NCBI RefSeq assembly: GCF_029428875.1 | Contig: NZ_JAJSOO010000001.1 | Coordinates: 2,542,001-2,606,000 of the forward strand | Direction of reading: 5' to 3' | Source of the DNA: Streptomyces sp. JH34 | GTDB taxonomy: Bacteria > Actinomycetota > Actinomycetes > Streptomycetales > Streptomycetaceae | DNA: 64,000 nt | Shown here: positions 32,112-42,805 of the stretch, piece by piece | Position numbering within the stretch: the first letter of the stretch is position 1 | How the letters are laid out: each line of letters opens with the position of its first letter | The notes under the pieces: generated by a model | The model's database searches: none | Told to the model about the DNA's origin: nothing | Seen by the model: only the letters and a program-made list of their open reading frames with translations | Position numbers and translations under genes: made by a program

Positions 32112-32959
32112 GCACCGAGGATCCCGGCAGGGCCGAACGACGGCAGCGGTTCGCCGAGGAGGCGCGCGCCGAGCGGCCGGACCTCGCACTGCTCTGCCTG
32201 CTGCTCGGCGCGGAGGCCTCCCCGCCGTCGCCCGGTGACGCCGATCCGTACGGCGTCGACGCGGCGCAGATCGAGCTGGACCGGCTGGCCGGCCTCCTGC
32301 CGTACGGAGCCCGCGGCCCCCGCGCGTGGGCGTCCGCGCTCGCCGAACTGCTGGGCGGGCGCTGCGGCTTCGCCGGCTCGTCCCCGGACTACCAGCGGCT
32401 GGACTCGTCGGTCCTCCAGCAGGTGCTGCGCCGCCGCAGAGGACTTCCCATCCTGCTGTCCGTGGTCTGGATCGAGGTGGCGCGGAGGGCCGGGGCGCCC
32501 GTCTACGGAGTGGCTCTCCCGGGCCATTTCGTGGTCGGTTTCGGCGACCCGGCCGACCATGTGCTGGCCGATCCCTTCGCCGGTGGCGCCCCGCTGAGCG
32601 GTGAGGACGCGGAGCTGATGGTGACGGGGGCGACCGGAGCCCCCCTGGCGGCGTCGATGCTGGTGCCGGCCCGGCCGCTGGAGACGGTGCTGCGGATCCT
32701 GAACAACATCCGCGCCTGGGCGACGGCCCGTCCCGAGCGCACCGACGTGGCGCTGTGGGCACTCGAACTCTCCCTGCTTCTGCCCTCGCACCCGGCCAGA
32801 CTCCGCTACGAGCGGGCCCAGCTCCTCGTCCAGCGTGGGGAGTTCCTGCGGGGAGCGGCGGAGATGGACGAGTACGCCGAGATCGTGGACGGCATCGAGC
32901 CGACGGCCGCCGAGGCGATCCGCCACCGCGCCCAGGCGGCCAGGGCACTGCTGAACTGA
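32108..32959 (+). CDS. SirB1-family transglutaminase-like protein
   Basis: 283 aa from ATG 32108, overlapping the GNAT stop by 4 bases (ATGA). Contains the SirB1 core LQQVLRRRRGLPILLSVVWIEVARRAG, then YGVALPGHFVVGFGD with the conserved histidine of the transglutaminase-like fold, and a TPR-like C-terminus (VALWALELSLLLPSHPARLRYERAQLLVQRGEF). The catalytic cysteine of true transglutaminases is not evident. No verified function for the family. Confidence 0.85.
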   Translation: MSTEDPGRAERRQRFAEEARAERPDLALLCLLLGAEASPPSPGDADPYGVDAAQIELDRLAGLLPYGARGPRAWASALAELLGGRCGFAGSSPDYQRLDSSVLQQVLRRRRGLPILLSVVWIEVARRAGAPVYGVALPGHFVVGFGDPADHVLADPFAGGAPLSGEDAELMVTGATGAPLAASMLVPARPLETVLRILNNIRAWATARPERTDVALWALELSLLLPSHPARLRYERAQLLVQRGEFLRGAAEMDEYAEIVDGIEPTAAEAIRHRAQAARALLN

Positions 32960-33079
32960 CCGGCCACCCTGTGAACCCGCGGGAAGCGCCATCCACGCAC
33001 ACATCACCGCATTCGACCCGTGGTCGACGTCAGGTGTTGCCCGTCGCGGCGATCCCAGGAGCCTCCTGACGCACACCTC

Positions 33080-33135
33080 TTGACGTGTCCAGGGCGACAA
33101 GGGTTACATCGGCGATACGAGAGAGCGCTCTCTCG
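33080..33135 (+). promoter_or_regulatory. Glucanase promoter with 18-bp palindromic operator
   Basis: TTGACG (33080-33085) and TTACAT (33104-33109) spaced by 18 form a sigma-70 promoter, predicting a start near 33116. CGAGAGAGCGCTCTCTCG at 33118-33135 is a perfect 18-bp palindrome with a GCGC centre, the form of LacI-family operators such as the CebR box (TGGGAGCGCTCCCA). Placed just downstream of the start site, it would block transcription. Confidence 0.65.
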
Positions 33136-33185
33136 CTCTCGAGGTTCCGTCGTGCCCCCACACCACGACCCAGGAGACGCCATCC

Positions 33186-34979
<1,794 letters not shown>

Positions 34980-34989
34980 GGACGAGGCG

Positions 34990-35029
34990 AGCGCGGGGCC
35001 CGGCCGTACCCACGGCCGGGCCCCGCGCT
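34990..35029 (+). terminator. 18-bp perfect hairpin after glucanase
   Basis: Arms 34990-35007 (AGCGCGGGGCCCGGCCGT) and 35012-35029 are perfectly complementary around the loop ACCC, 11 bases after the glucanase stop. Confidence 0.9.
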
Positions 35030-35171
35030 TCGGCGTGCGGTTCGACGGCTGCCCGGACGACGCGCTCGCGTGTGAGCGCCTCCGTACGCCGCTCCGATGT
35101 GCGTGCCCTGGGTGCCATGCAGCCGTTTCGGCATCCCTGGAGCGGTGCCACGCGTCCGCCCGCCGACACGG

Positions 35172-35206
35172 GACCACCCCCGTCCATAGCTCCGGACGGG
35201 GGCGGT
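35172..35206 (-). terminator. Hairpin after the peptidoglycan-binding-like gene
   Basis: CCCCCGTCC (35177-35185) pairs with GGACGGGGG (35194-35202), extended by GACC/GGTC after one mismatch. It lies about 24 bases downstream of the end of the minus-strand gene at 35230. Confidence 0.75.
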
Positions 35207-35229
35207 CGTATCGCGAGGTCGCCGGGCCG

Positions 35230-37299
35230 TCAGCCCTCGCCGCTCAGGTCGATGGCGACGGTACGCTCGGCGGGCGTCCTGCCGAGCAGGGCACCCTGCA
35301 TGGCCTGGGCCACGTCGGTCGAGCTGACCTGGTGCTTCGACCCGTCACCCTTGGTGATCATGACCCCGTCGAAGACACCGTCGAGCAGGGTGTCGATCGC
35401 CTTCCTGTCGTAGACCGGGACCAGTTTGCCGTCGACCGGCTTCATGGACAGGATCTGCGGCAGCGACCGCGCGGGGCCGAAGTCGATCGACTTGGCACCG
35501 GCCTTGACGGTGATCAGCCCGGACATCGCCGGCTCGGCGAACTCCTTCATCGCCCGGTCCAGTTCGGCCTTGGTGATGGTGGGTTCGCTGGCCGCGACGG
35601 GCAGTTCGACGAGTGCCGGATCGCCGGTCTGGACCTGCGCGCGATAGGCATCGCGTACGGAGATCATCGAACGGTTGACGTCCAGCGACTTGCCCGACTT
35701 GCCGGGGACCGCCACGGCCTTGTTCGGCTCGAACTTGATCGTGCCGTCGTTGGAGGAACCCGCGACACCCGCCAGATCGGTGAGCGCGACGCCGAGCTTC
35801 TCCTCGTCGACCGGGATCACCGGGTCGGCGGAGCGCGCCCCGCCGAACAGGGAGCCGATCACCGAGACCGGGTTGTAGTCACTGCCCGCGGCACCGCGGA
35901 CGGTCTCCTGGCTGTCCAGGGTGAGACCGGCCTTGTCGGGGTCGAGCTTCTGCTCCTTGCCGTCCACGGACAGCCGCAGAGGGGTCTGGGCACGCTTGCC
36001 GAGGGCCGCGTCGAGCTTGGTGACCGCCTCCTCCTTCGTGCCGCCGCCGATGTCGACACCGAGCACGGTGGTGCCCTTGGGGACCTCGGAGTGGTTCATC
36101 AGCAGGCCGGCACCGTAGGCCACGCCGAACAGCACGAAGACTCCCGCGCCCAGCAGGACCAGCTTGGAGCGGCCCCTCCTGGCGGGCGGCGCGGCCTTGG
36201 GGGCGGGCCGGGGGGCGGGAGCGGGCGCCGGGGCACCCGCGTCGCCCGGGCGTCCGCCCGTGGGGCCCTCGGGCGGCCGGATCCCTCCGGGGCCGCCCGG
36301 GAACGCCGAGCGGGGCTCCGCCGGAATGACGGGGATGCCGCTGGTCAGCGTGTCTCCGGAGACATGGCCGCCGGAGCCGGGGCCCGGGGCGGGCACCTGC
36401 GGCGTCAGGATCGCGGTGTCGTCCGACATCCGCGGGGGTACGCCGCCCGAGCCGGCCGGGCCCCCGGGAGCCGTCCGGCCGGGCGCGCCGGGAAGACGGC
36501 CGAGGTCCGGCGTGAGGGACGAACTCCCGGTGACGGGTCCGGTGGTGGGTCCGGAGGGGCCGGGGCCGTCCTGCGGCCGCACACCGGGGACCGGCGTGGG
36601 GCGCGGGCCGCCGTCGAGGTCGTCGAGGGCGCTGCGCCCCGGGCGGGGAGCACTGCCACGGTCGCCGGGCTGCTGCGGACCGTCCGAGAAGTACGGCGAG
36701 TCGACGCGGGGCGGTGCCGGGCGGCCGGAATCACCGCCGGGTCCGGGAGGACCGCCGGCGGAGGGCCCGCCGGGGCCGGAGCCGGGCGCTCCCGCGGCCG
36801 AACCCGAGGGAGCCGCGCCCGCACCGGGCACCGGGGCGGGGGCCTTGCGCGGAGCGAACCAGTCGCTGCCGCTCTTCTCCTTGCCGGGCTTCTCGCCAGG
36901 TGCCTCGGCGGCCGGGCCGCCGTCCCGCGCGTCCGGTCCGGGCTCGGGGGCACCACCGGACGTCGCCGCGGGCGCGCCGGGCCTCGGGGTGCTGCCGGTC
37001 CGCTCGGAGGCGGGGCGTCCGCCCGACGCGTCCGTCTCGCTCATCGGCGTACGCATGACGACCGGCGGGATCGGACGCGAGCCCGGGATGTTGATCCGGA
37101 TACGCGTCGTCAGCGTCGTCTCTGTTCTGGGCTCCTCGGGCCGAGGCGGGTCCGCAGCCTCCGGAGTCTCCTCCGGGCCGTCCTGAGACGGGTGCAGCGA
37201 CGGATACTGGCGTGATCCGTACGGCGGCGTACCCGACGGGTACGCGGCTCCTCCGCGCCCCTGGGGCCCGGAGGACGAACTGTCAGTTTCACGACTCAA
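35230..37299 (-). CDS. Membrane protein with peptidoglycan-binding-like (PG_binding_4) domain
   Basis: 689 aa from TTG 37299 (LSRETDSSSSG), with GGGAG 8 bases upstream. The first 370 residues are Pro/Gly/Ala-rich and disordered, then a basic RRGRSK and one membrane helix (380-401), then an extracellular region with GTTVLGVDIGGGTKEEAVTKL, which begins PG_binding_4-like domains found in L,D-transpeptidase and VanW-type proteins. No transpeptidase cysteine and no VanW motif is present. Probably an envelope protein of the cell-wall zone. Upstream genes are DUF6113 and mshB on the same strand. Confidence 0.8.
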   Translation of the reverse strand: MSRETDSSSSGPQGRGGAAYPSGTPPYGSRQYPSLHPSQDGPEETPEAADPPRPEEPRTETTLTTRIRINIPGSRPIPPVVMRTPMSETDASGGRPASERTGSTPRPGAPAATSGGAPEPGPDARDGGPAAEAPGEKPGKEKSGSDWFAPRKAPAPVPGAGAAPSGSAAGAPGSGPGGPSAGGPPGPGGDSGRPAPPRVDSPYFSDGPQQPGDRGSAPRPGRSALDDLDGGPRPTPVPGVRPQDGPGPSGPTTGPVTGSSSLTPDLGRLPGAPGRTAPGGPAGSGGVPPRMSDDTAILTPQVPAPGPGSGGHVSGDTLTSGIPVIPAEPRSAFPGGPGGIRPPEGPTGGRPGDAGAPAPAPAPRPAPKAAPPARRGRSKLVLLGAGVFVLFGVAYGAGLLMNHSEVPKGTTVLGVDIGGGTKEEAVTKLDAALGKRAQTPLRLSVDGKEQKLDPDKAGLTLDSQETVRGAAGSDYNPVSVIGSLFGGARSADPVIPVDEEKLGVALTDLAGVAGSSNDGTIKFEPNKAVAVPGKSGKSLDVNRSMISVRDAYRAQVQTGDPALVELPVAASEPTITKAELDRAMKEFAEPAMSGLITVKAGAKSIDFGPARSLPQILSMKPVDGKLVPVYDRKAIDTLLDGVFDGVMITKGDGSKHQVSSTDVAQAMQGALLGRTPAERTVAIDLSGEG

Positions 37300-37474
37300 A
37301 GCAGGTTCTCCCGATTGGCTCCGCCGCCCGTACTTCCCCCATGCCGCAGGCCAGGGGACGGCTCGGCGCGCGCACCACCATACTGGCCGCCGCCGTAAGA
37401 CTCTCCGCGCACGGGGGGAACAAGGATGCACCCGGCGCCGCGCGGAGGGGCAATCCGGGGGCGGACATACCACA

Positions 37475-37939
37475 TCACGTGCCGGATCGGCCGGTGTCGT
37501 TGGCCGGATACGGCAGCCGCGACATCGTGGCACAGATCACAGCAACGGCCATCCCTCCGAGCATGAAGAGCGCCAGGCCGATCTCCTCACCGAAGACGTA
37601 GTCACCCTCGGGCCGCCCGCCGAGCAGGACGATGACGGCGATGAACCATCCCACCGCCGGCACCAGTGCGCCGAGCTGCGTCCGGGTCAGCACCCGGCCG
37701 CCGTAGAACAGTCCCGCCGACGCGGCGAGCGCGAGCAGCAACCCGCCCGGGAACAGGGCCGCCTGGACGAGGGTGCCGGCGAGCCCGACGGCCGCGCCGA
37801 GCACCGCGAGACCCACGTACAGCGGCATCCGCCGGGGGTTCGGGGGCGCAGCGAGACCGGACGGCCCGGAGCTCCTGGGCGGGGCGTTGGTGCGCGGCGA
37901 CTGCGACGACGAGGCGCGCTGCCTCTGCCTGTTGCTCAT
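37475..37939 (-). CDS. DUF6113 integral membrane protein
   Basis: 154 aa. After a 37-residue basic, Ser/Pro-rich N-terminus come about four membrane helices ([71 protein letters not shown]). The loop [12 protein letters not shown] is strongly conserved in the family as I recall. ATG 37939 overlaps the mshB stop as ATGA, so it is translated with mshB. Function unknown. Confidence 0.82.
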   Translation of the reverse strand: MSNRQRQRASSSQSPRTNAPPRSSGPSGLAAPPNPRRMPLYVGLAVLGAAVGLAGTLVQAALFPGGLLLALAASAGLFYGGRVLTRTQLGALVPAVGWFIAVIVLLGGRPEGDYVFGEEIGLALFMLGGMAVAVICATMSRLPYPANDTGRSGT

Positions 37940-38871
37940 GTCCGTACTCCCGGTGCTCCCGGTGCTCCCGGTGCGAGGTCCGCGTCCGGCACGCCCGCGA
38001 AGAGGTCGTGCTCCCGGGCGCGCCCGTCGCCGCCCCGGGCGCCTCGCGCCAACTCGTAGTACTCCGTGGTGAACACGGGCTGGCCCAGGTCGTTCGAAAG
38101 AGCGAAGAACGATCCTTCGACGGCGATCTGGGTGGCGTGTGCCCGCATGGCGGCGGTCTTCGCCGCGGCGTACGCCGAACCGTCGATCTCCGTCGTGATC
38201 ACGGCGTCGTCCACGACTCCGGGGACGTCGTCGACGGGGGCGATGCCCGGGAACGCGTCGGGGGCGGTCTCCCGCAGCCGCGCGAAGGCCTCCTCGGCCG
38301 CCGGGCGGGGCACCCGGTTCCAGTAGATCTTGGCGACCGTGTGCGGGGCTCCGGCGCCGGCGTCGTACCCGGGATCGGCGGCCAGGTCCGCCGCGCGCAT
38401 GGCGACGCGGTGCGCCTGGATGTGGTCGGGGTGGCCGTAGCCGCCGTCGGGGTCGTACGTGACGAGGACCTGGGGGCGCAGGGAGCGGATCACCCCGACG
38501 AGGTGCCCGGCCGCCTCGTCGACGTCGGCGGCCCAGAAGGCGCCGGGCCGGTGGTTCTGCCCGGTGCCCATCATCCCGGAGTCGCGGAAGCGGCCGGGGC
38601 CGCCCAGGAACCGGTGGTCGGTGACCCCGAGCTCCCGCATCGCGGCGGCGAGTTCACCGACGCGATGGTCGCCCAGGCCGCCGTCACGGTCCGCGGCGAG
38701 ATGCGCGAGGTCCGGCGGGATGACCTCGCCCTCCTCACCGAGGGTGCACGTCACCAGGGCGACGTGTGCGCCCTCGGCCGCGTACCTGGCCATGGTGGCG
38801 CCGTTGTTGATCGACTCGTCGTCGGGGTGCGCGTGCACCAGGAGCAGACGGCGGGCGGGAAGGTCCTTCAT
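37936..38871 (-). CDS. mshB: Mycothiol biosynthesis deacetylase MshB
   Basis: 311 aa, LmbE-like zinc deacetylase. The metal motif H13-A-H15-P-D-D-E (residues 13-19) and the later [11 protein letters not shown] carry the zinc ligands and catalytic aspartate. [17 protein letters not shown] forms the substrate lid. It removes the acetyl group from GlcNAc-inositol in mycothiol synthesis. Its start ATG 38871 is preceded by GGTGGTCCC. It is followed by DUF6113 with a 4-base overlap. Confidence 0.93.
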   Translation of the reverse strand: MKDLPARRLLLVHAHPDDESINNGATMARYAAEGAHVALVTCTLGEEGEVIPPDLAHLAADRDGGLGDHRVGELAAAMRELGVTDHRFLGGPGRFRDSGMMGTGQNHRPGAFWAADVDEAAGHLVGVIRSLRPQVLVTYDPDGGYGHPDHIQAHRVAMRAADLAADPGYDAGAGAPHTVAKIYWNRVPRPAAEEAFARLRETAPDAFPGIAPVDDVPGVVDDAVITTEIDGSAYAAAKTAAMRAHATQIAVEGSFFALSNDLGQPVFTTEYYELARGARGGDGRAREHDLFAGVPDADLAPGAPGAPGVRT

Positions 38872-38949
38872 GGGACCACCCTACGAGCACGCCGCACCCC
38901 CGGCCGAACGCCCCGCGGTGCCGGGGCGCCCGGCGGCGCACCGCACCCG

Positions 38950-39144
38950 TCAGAACTTGATCCCTCCGATCATGCCGGCCACGTTCGAGGTCACCTCCGA
39001 GATGGTCGGGGCGATCGACGAGCTCGCGAGGTAGAACCCGAGCAACATGCAGACCACCGCGTGTCCGCCCTTGAGTCCGGATTTCCGGATCAGCAGGAAG
39101 ACGACGATCGCCAGCAGCACCACCGCCGAAATCGAGAGTGCCAC
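38950..39144 (-). CDS. Small membrane protein, 64 aa
   Basis: GTG 39144 with GGAGGTGAA 6 bases upstream. Two hydrophobic stretches (residues 4-19 and 27-45: ISAVVLLAIVVFLLIR and HAVVCMLLGFYLASSS) flank a short basic loop (KSGLKGG), and the C-terminus TISEVTSNVAGMIGGIKF is amphipathic. The form resembles Streptomyces membrane proteins found on plasmids and chromosomes near conjugation genes, but none is here. Function unknown. Confidence 0.75.
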   Translation of the reverse strand: MALSISAVVLLAIVVFLLIRKSGLKGGHAVVCMLLGFYLASSSIAPTISEVTSNVAGMIGGIKF

Positions 39145-39297
39145 GGCGGTTCACCTCCATCAGTACGGTCGGGACGGGCAGCACACATGGAGCCAGCAGG
39201 TTCATACCCACCGAGCGCTACGGATCATAACTATCCGTGCGGACGCATTGATCGGGGCACAGCAGCACGAGGGGCGCACGGACCGCCCGGGGCGGAC

Positions 39298-39303
39298 TAG
39301 GTT
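39298..39303 (+). promoter_or_regulatory. Putative -10 of the S9 peptidase gene
   Basis: TAGGTT at 39298-39303 fits TAnnnT and would start transcription about one base before the ATG at 39311. No Shine-Dalgarno is visible, so a leaderless or near-leaderless mRNA is predicted. Confidence 0.4.
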
Positions 39304-39310
39304 CGGTGCC

Positions 39311-41437
39311 ATGACCTCGCAGAAGCTGTCTTTTCCCCTCCAGCACGCCCGGACCCAGAGGTTCACTCTCGGCGCACCCCGGGCCTTCACCGTCTCACCG
39401 GATGGGACGCGGGTGGTCTTCCTCCGGTCCGCCTCCGGCGCCGACCGGACGAACCGCCTCATGGTTCTGGACCCCGGGACGGGTGACGAGCGCGTGGCCG
39501 CCGACCCGGACACCCTGCTGGGCGGTTCGGCGGAGAAGCTGTCACCGCAGGAGAGGGCCCGGCGGGAGCGGGTCAGGGAGGGTTCTGCGGGCATCGTGGG
39601 CTACGCGGTGGACGACGCCGTGGAGTTGGCGGCCTTCGCGCTCTCCGGCCGGGCGTACGTCGCGGAGTTGAAGGCGGGTACGGCACGCGCCCTGCCGGTG
39701 CCGGGCCCGGTGGTCGACCCGCGTCCTTCGCCCGACGGCCGCCACGTCGCGTACGCCTCGCGGGGAGCCTTGCGGGTCGTGGGGGCGGAGGGCGACGGCG
39801 ACCGCCCGGTCGCGGAGCCGGAGGACGACCACGTCTCCTACGGCGTCGCGGAGTTCGTCGCGGCCGAGGAGATGAGCCGCTACCGCGGTTTCTGGTGGTC
39901 ACCGGACTCGGACCGCCTGCTGGTCGCCCGGGTCGACGACAGCGCCGTACAGCGGTGGTGGATCGCCGATCCGGCGCACCCCGGCAGCCGGCCCGCCGAG
40001 GTGGGCTACCCGGCGGCCGGGACGGCCAACGCCGAGGTGCGGCTCTTCGTGGCGGATCTGGAGGGGGCCCGCACCGAGGTGGTCTGGGACCGGTCCCGCT
40101 TCCCGTACCTGGCGCGGGTGCACTGGTCGTCGGGCGGCGCCCCGCTGCTCCTGGTCCAGGCCCGCGACCAGCGCAGCCAGCGGTATCTGGCCGTCGCCCC
40201 GGAGAGCGGGGCGACCCGCACGGTGCACGTCGACGAGGACGAGGTCTGGCTTGATCTTTTCGCAGGGGTGCCCGCTTGGGCACCCGACGGGCGGCTCGTG
40301 CGCATCGCCGACGAGGGGGGCGCGCGGGTGCTCTCGCTGGGCGACCGGCCGCTGACCGGCGGCCAGCTGCACGTCCAGGCGGTGCTGGACATCGGGGAGT
40401 CGGACATCCTGGTGCAGGCGACCGCGGGCGAGGACGCGGCGGACCCGGAGACGGGGCAGAGCCATGTGTACCGGGTCAACGAGCTGGGCGTGGAGCGCGT
40501 CAGCGAGGACGCCGGGGTGCACTCCGCGGTGCGCGCGGGGGGTGTGACGGTCCTGGTGTCGGCGTCCCTGGAACACCCGGGGACGGCCGTCCGGGTGCTG
40601 CGGGACGGCAAGCGGATCGCCTCCGTCGCCAATCTCGCCCAGGAGCCGGTCCTGACGGCGAAGGTCCGCCTGACGGAGGGGGGCGCACGGCGGATCCCGT
40701 GCGCCGTGCTGCTCCCCACCGGATACCAGGAATCAGACGGTCCGCTTCCGGTGCTGATGGATCCCTACGGCGGTCCGCACGGCCGCAGGGTGGTGGCCGC
40801 CCACAATCCGCACCTCACGTCGCAGTGGTTCGCGGACCACGGCTTCGCCGTGATCGTCGCGGACGGCCGGGGAGCACCGGGCCGTTCGCCCGGCTGGGAG
40901 AAGGCGGTGCGGGACGACCTCACCCTCACCCTCGACGACCAGGTCGAGGCCCTGCACGCCCTGGCCGGACGCTTCCCGCTGGACCTGTCGAAGGTGGCGA
41001 TGCGCGGCTGGTCGTACGGCGGCTACCTCTCGGCGCTCGCGGTACTGCGGCGCCCGGACGTCTTCCACGCGGCCGTCGTCGGCGCCCCGGTGACGGACTG
41101 GCGGCTGTACGACACCCACTACACCGAGCGCTACCTCGGCGACCCCGCCGAGCAGCCCGAGGTGTACGCCCGCAACTCCCTGGTCACCGACGAGGGGCTC
41201 TCCGCGCCGGCCGGTACGGTGCGGCCCATGATGATCGTCCACGGCATGGCCGACGACAACGTGGTGGTCGCCCACGCCCTGCGGCTCTCCTCCGCGCTGC
41301 TGTCCGCCGGGCGTCCGCACGAGGTACTGCCGCTGAGCGGGGTCACGCACATGACCCCGCAGGAGCAGGTCGCCGAGAATCTGCTCCTGCTCCAGGTGGA
41401 CTTCCTCCGGCGGTCCCTGGGCCTGCCCCGGCCGTAG
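39311..41437 (+). CDS. S9B prolyl oligopeptidase family (DPP IV-like) peptidase
   Basis: 708 aa without a signal peptide. An N-terminal eight-bladed propeller (about 1-460; WWSPDSDRLLVARVD, WAPDGRLVRIADEG) precedes the hydrolase domain. The triad is S568 (RGWSYGGY), D648 (HGMADDNV) and H680 (SGVTHMTP). YRGFWWSPD and the preceding FVAAEEMSRYRG correspond to the glutamate pair (EE) that binds the free amino end of substrates in dipeptidyl peptidases. A dipeptidyl peptidase next to two peptide importers may process the peptides they bring in (inference). Confidence 0.92.
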   Translation: MTSQKLSFPLQHARTQRFTLGAPRAFTVSPDGTRVVFLRSASGADRTNRLMVLDPGTGDERVAADPDTLLGGSAEKLSPQERARRERVREGSAGIVGYAVDDAVELAAFALSGRAYVAELKAGTARALPVPGPVVDPRPSPDGRHVAYASRGALRVVGAEGDGDRPVAEPEDDHVSYGVAEFVAAEEMSRYRGFWWSPDSDRLLVARVDDSAVQRWWIADPAHPGSRPAEVGYPAAGTANAEVRLFVADLEGARTEVVWDRSRFPYLARVHWSSGGAPLLLVQARDQRSQRYLAVAPESGATRTVHVDEDEVWLDLFAGVPAWAPDGRLVRIADEGGARVLSLGDRPLTGGQLHVQAVLDIGESDILVQATAGEDAADPETGQSHVYRVNELGVERVSEDAGVHSAVRAGGVTVLVSASLEHPGTAVRVLRDGKRIASVANLAQEPVLTAKVRLTEGGARRIPCAVLLPTGYQESDGPLPVLMDPYGGPHGRRVVAAHNPHLTSQWFADHGFAVIVADGRGAPGRSPGWEKAVRDDLTLTLDDQVEALHALAGRFPLDLSKVAMRGWSYGGYLSALAVLRRPDVFHAAVVGAPVTDWRLYDTHYTERYLGDPAEQPEVYARNSLVTDEGLSAPAGTVRPMMIVHGMADDNVVVAHALRLSSALLSAGRPHEVLPLSGVTHMTPQEQVAENLLLLQVDFLRRSLGLPRP

Positions 41438-41465
41438 CCCCTCCCGTCCTGATCGCGCCGGGGCC

Positions 41466-42626
41466 TCACCAGCCGGGCGGCGGGGAAGCGGGCGGCGGCG
41501 GGGCATCGGATCCGCCGCCGCTCCGCGGGTAGCCGTACCCGGGGCCGCCGCCCTGCGGATGGCCGTAGCCCGGGGTGCCGGCCCCCGGGTAGCCGTAACC
41601 GGGGCTCGCGCCCTGCGGGTAGCCGTAGGCGGGCGCCCCGCCCTGCGGATGGCCGTAGCCGGCGTACCCCTGGCCCTCCCCGTCGGCGCTCTCGAAGCCC
41701 CGGCGTGCCAGGACCAGCAGGGCCGTCGCCCCCGCGAGGGCGAGGAGCAACGAGGTGAGCATGCCGAGCCGCTGCTCGGTCTCCATCTCCCCGAAGTGTG
41801 CCGGCCACTCGTTGTGGACGGCCCGGGCGATCCCGCAGACGCCGGACACCAGCAGGAAACCGGCGGCGGTCATGCCGAGCGGGCGGGAGTGGACGGCGCG
41901 GAAGAGCGCGGTACAGGCCACCACCAGGCAGATCACCCCGAGCGCCACGCCGCTCCAGCCCGGCGGGGCGGCGGTGAGCCCGAGCGTCAGGACCTCTCCG
42001 CCGACGTACCAGGCGGGATAGACCTCGTCGGGCAGCGTGAAGAGCTGGCGGATCTCCCAGGCGATCAGTACCGCCCCCGAGGCTCCGAGCACCAGGAACG
42101 CCGTGACGCCGGCCCCCCGGCCGGGACGGGTGGGCAGTCGCTCGTACGCGTCCTCGGGGCGCCGGCGGCCCGCGGCCCCGGTGACGACGAGCGCGAGGCC
42201 GGCGGCGAGGGTGACGAAGGTGCCGATGAGCGCGCGCGTCCGCAGTTCGTCACCGAACCGGTCGCCCATCCAGGACGTACCGATGATCCAGAGGCCCGGC
42301 AGTCGCAGGGCGAGCGTGACCAGTCCGGTGACGACCAGCGTGGACGCCGCCACCGAGGAGCGCAGCGCGGCGAACAGGGCGACGAGGTGGACGACGAGCA
42401 GCACCGGATCGGCCTGCAGGGTGGCGGGCATCTTCTCCGGCCACCCGTCCGTGTACCCCGCCCAGTAGCGCAGCAGGGCGGACGGATCTCCGACGGCCCG
42501 GAGGTCCCGCACGATCCAGGCGGCGACAAGGGCCGCGAGCACGGCGCACAGCACCGCTCCGGTGATTCTGGCTCCCCGTGTGAGTATCACCTCAGCGATA
42601 CTCCACCGCGGTCCGCCGATGGACAA
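41466..42626 (-). CDS. Multispanning membrane protein with GYGYPQG-repeat tail
   Basis: 386 aa from TTG 42626, which has GGAGG at 5 bases; GTG 42590 with GGAG at 10 bases is an alternative. About eight membrane helices fill residues 20-310. The C-terminal 70 residues are a soluble, tyrosine-rich tandem repeat of GYGHPQG / YGYPQGA units. No family was recognised. It is convergent with the S9 peptidase and divergent from the transporter operon terminator. Confidence 0.72.
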   Translation of the reverse strand: MSIGGPRWSIAEVILTRGARITGAVLCAVLAALVAAWIVRDLRAVGDPSALLRYWAGYTDGWPEKMPATLQADPVLLVVHLVALFAALRSSVAASTLVVTGLVTLALRLPGLWIIGTSWMGDRFGDELRTRALIGTFVTLAAGLALVVTGAAGRRRPEDAYERLPTRPGRGAGVTAFLVLGASGAVLIAWEIRQLFTLPDEVYPAWYVGGEVLTLGLTAAPPGWSGVALGVICLVVACTALFRAVHSRPLGMTAAGFLLVSGVCGIARAVHNEWPAHFGEMETEQRLGMLTSLLLALAGATALLVLARRGFESADGEGQGYAGYGHPQGGAPAYGYPQGASPGYGYPGAGTPGYGHPQGGGPGYGYPRSGGGSDAPPPPASPPPGW

Positions 42627-42655
42627 GGGGACCTCCGGGGCGGACGGGAACGGGT

Positions 42656-42693
42656 AACCGGCCGGGGCGACGTGATGGACGCCCCGGCCGGTT
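42656..42693 (-). terminator. 14-bp hairpin ending the distal peptide-transporter operon
   Basis: AACCGGCCGGGGCG (42656-42669) pairs with CGCCCCGGCCGGTT (42680-42693). It lies 113 bases beyond the last stop codon of the minus-strand operon. Confidence 0.8.
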
Positions 42694-42805
42694 CACGGCA
42701 CCCGCACGGCCGTACGTTCTTCATGGTGGAGCGTTCGTATATCGGTGCGACGACGGTCGAGTTGCCTCCGTGTTAACGAAACCGAGACCTGTTCACCACT
42801 CTTCG

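Noticed and set aside
31029..33002. Minus-strand 657-codon frame antisense to the GNAT and SirB1 genes
   Set aside because: Both plus-strand genes have clear family motifs and start signals; this frame does not.
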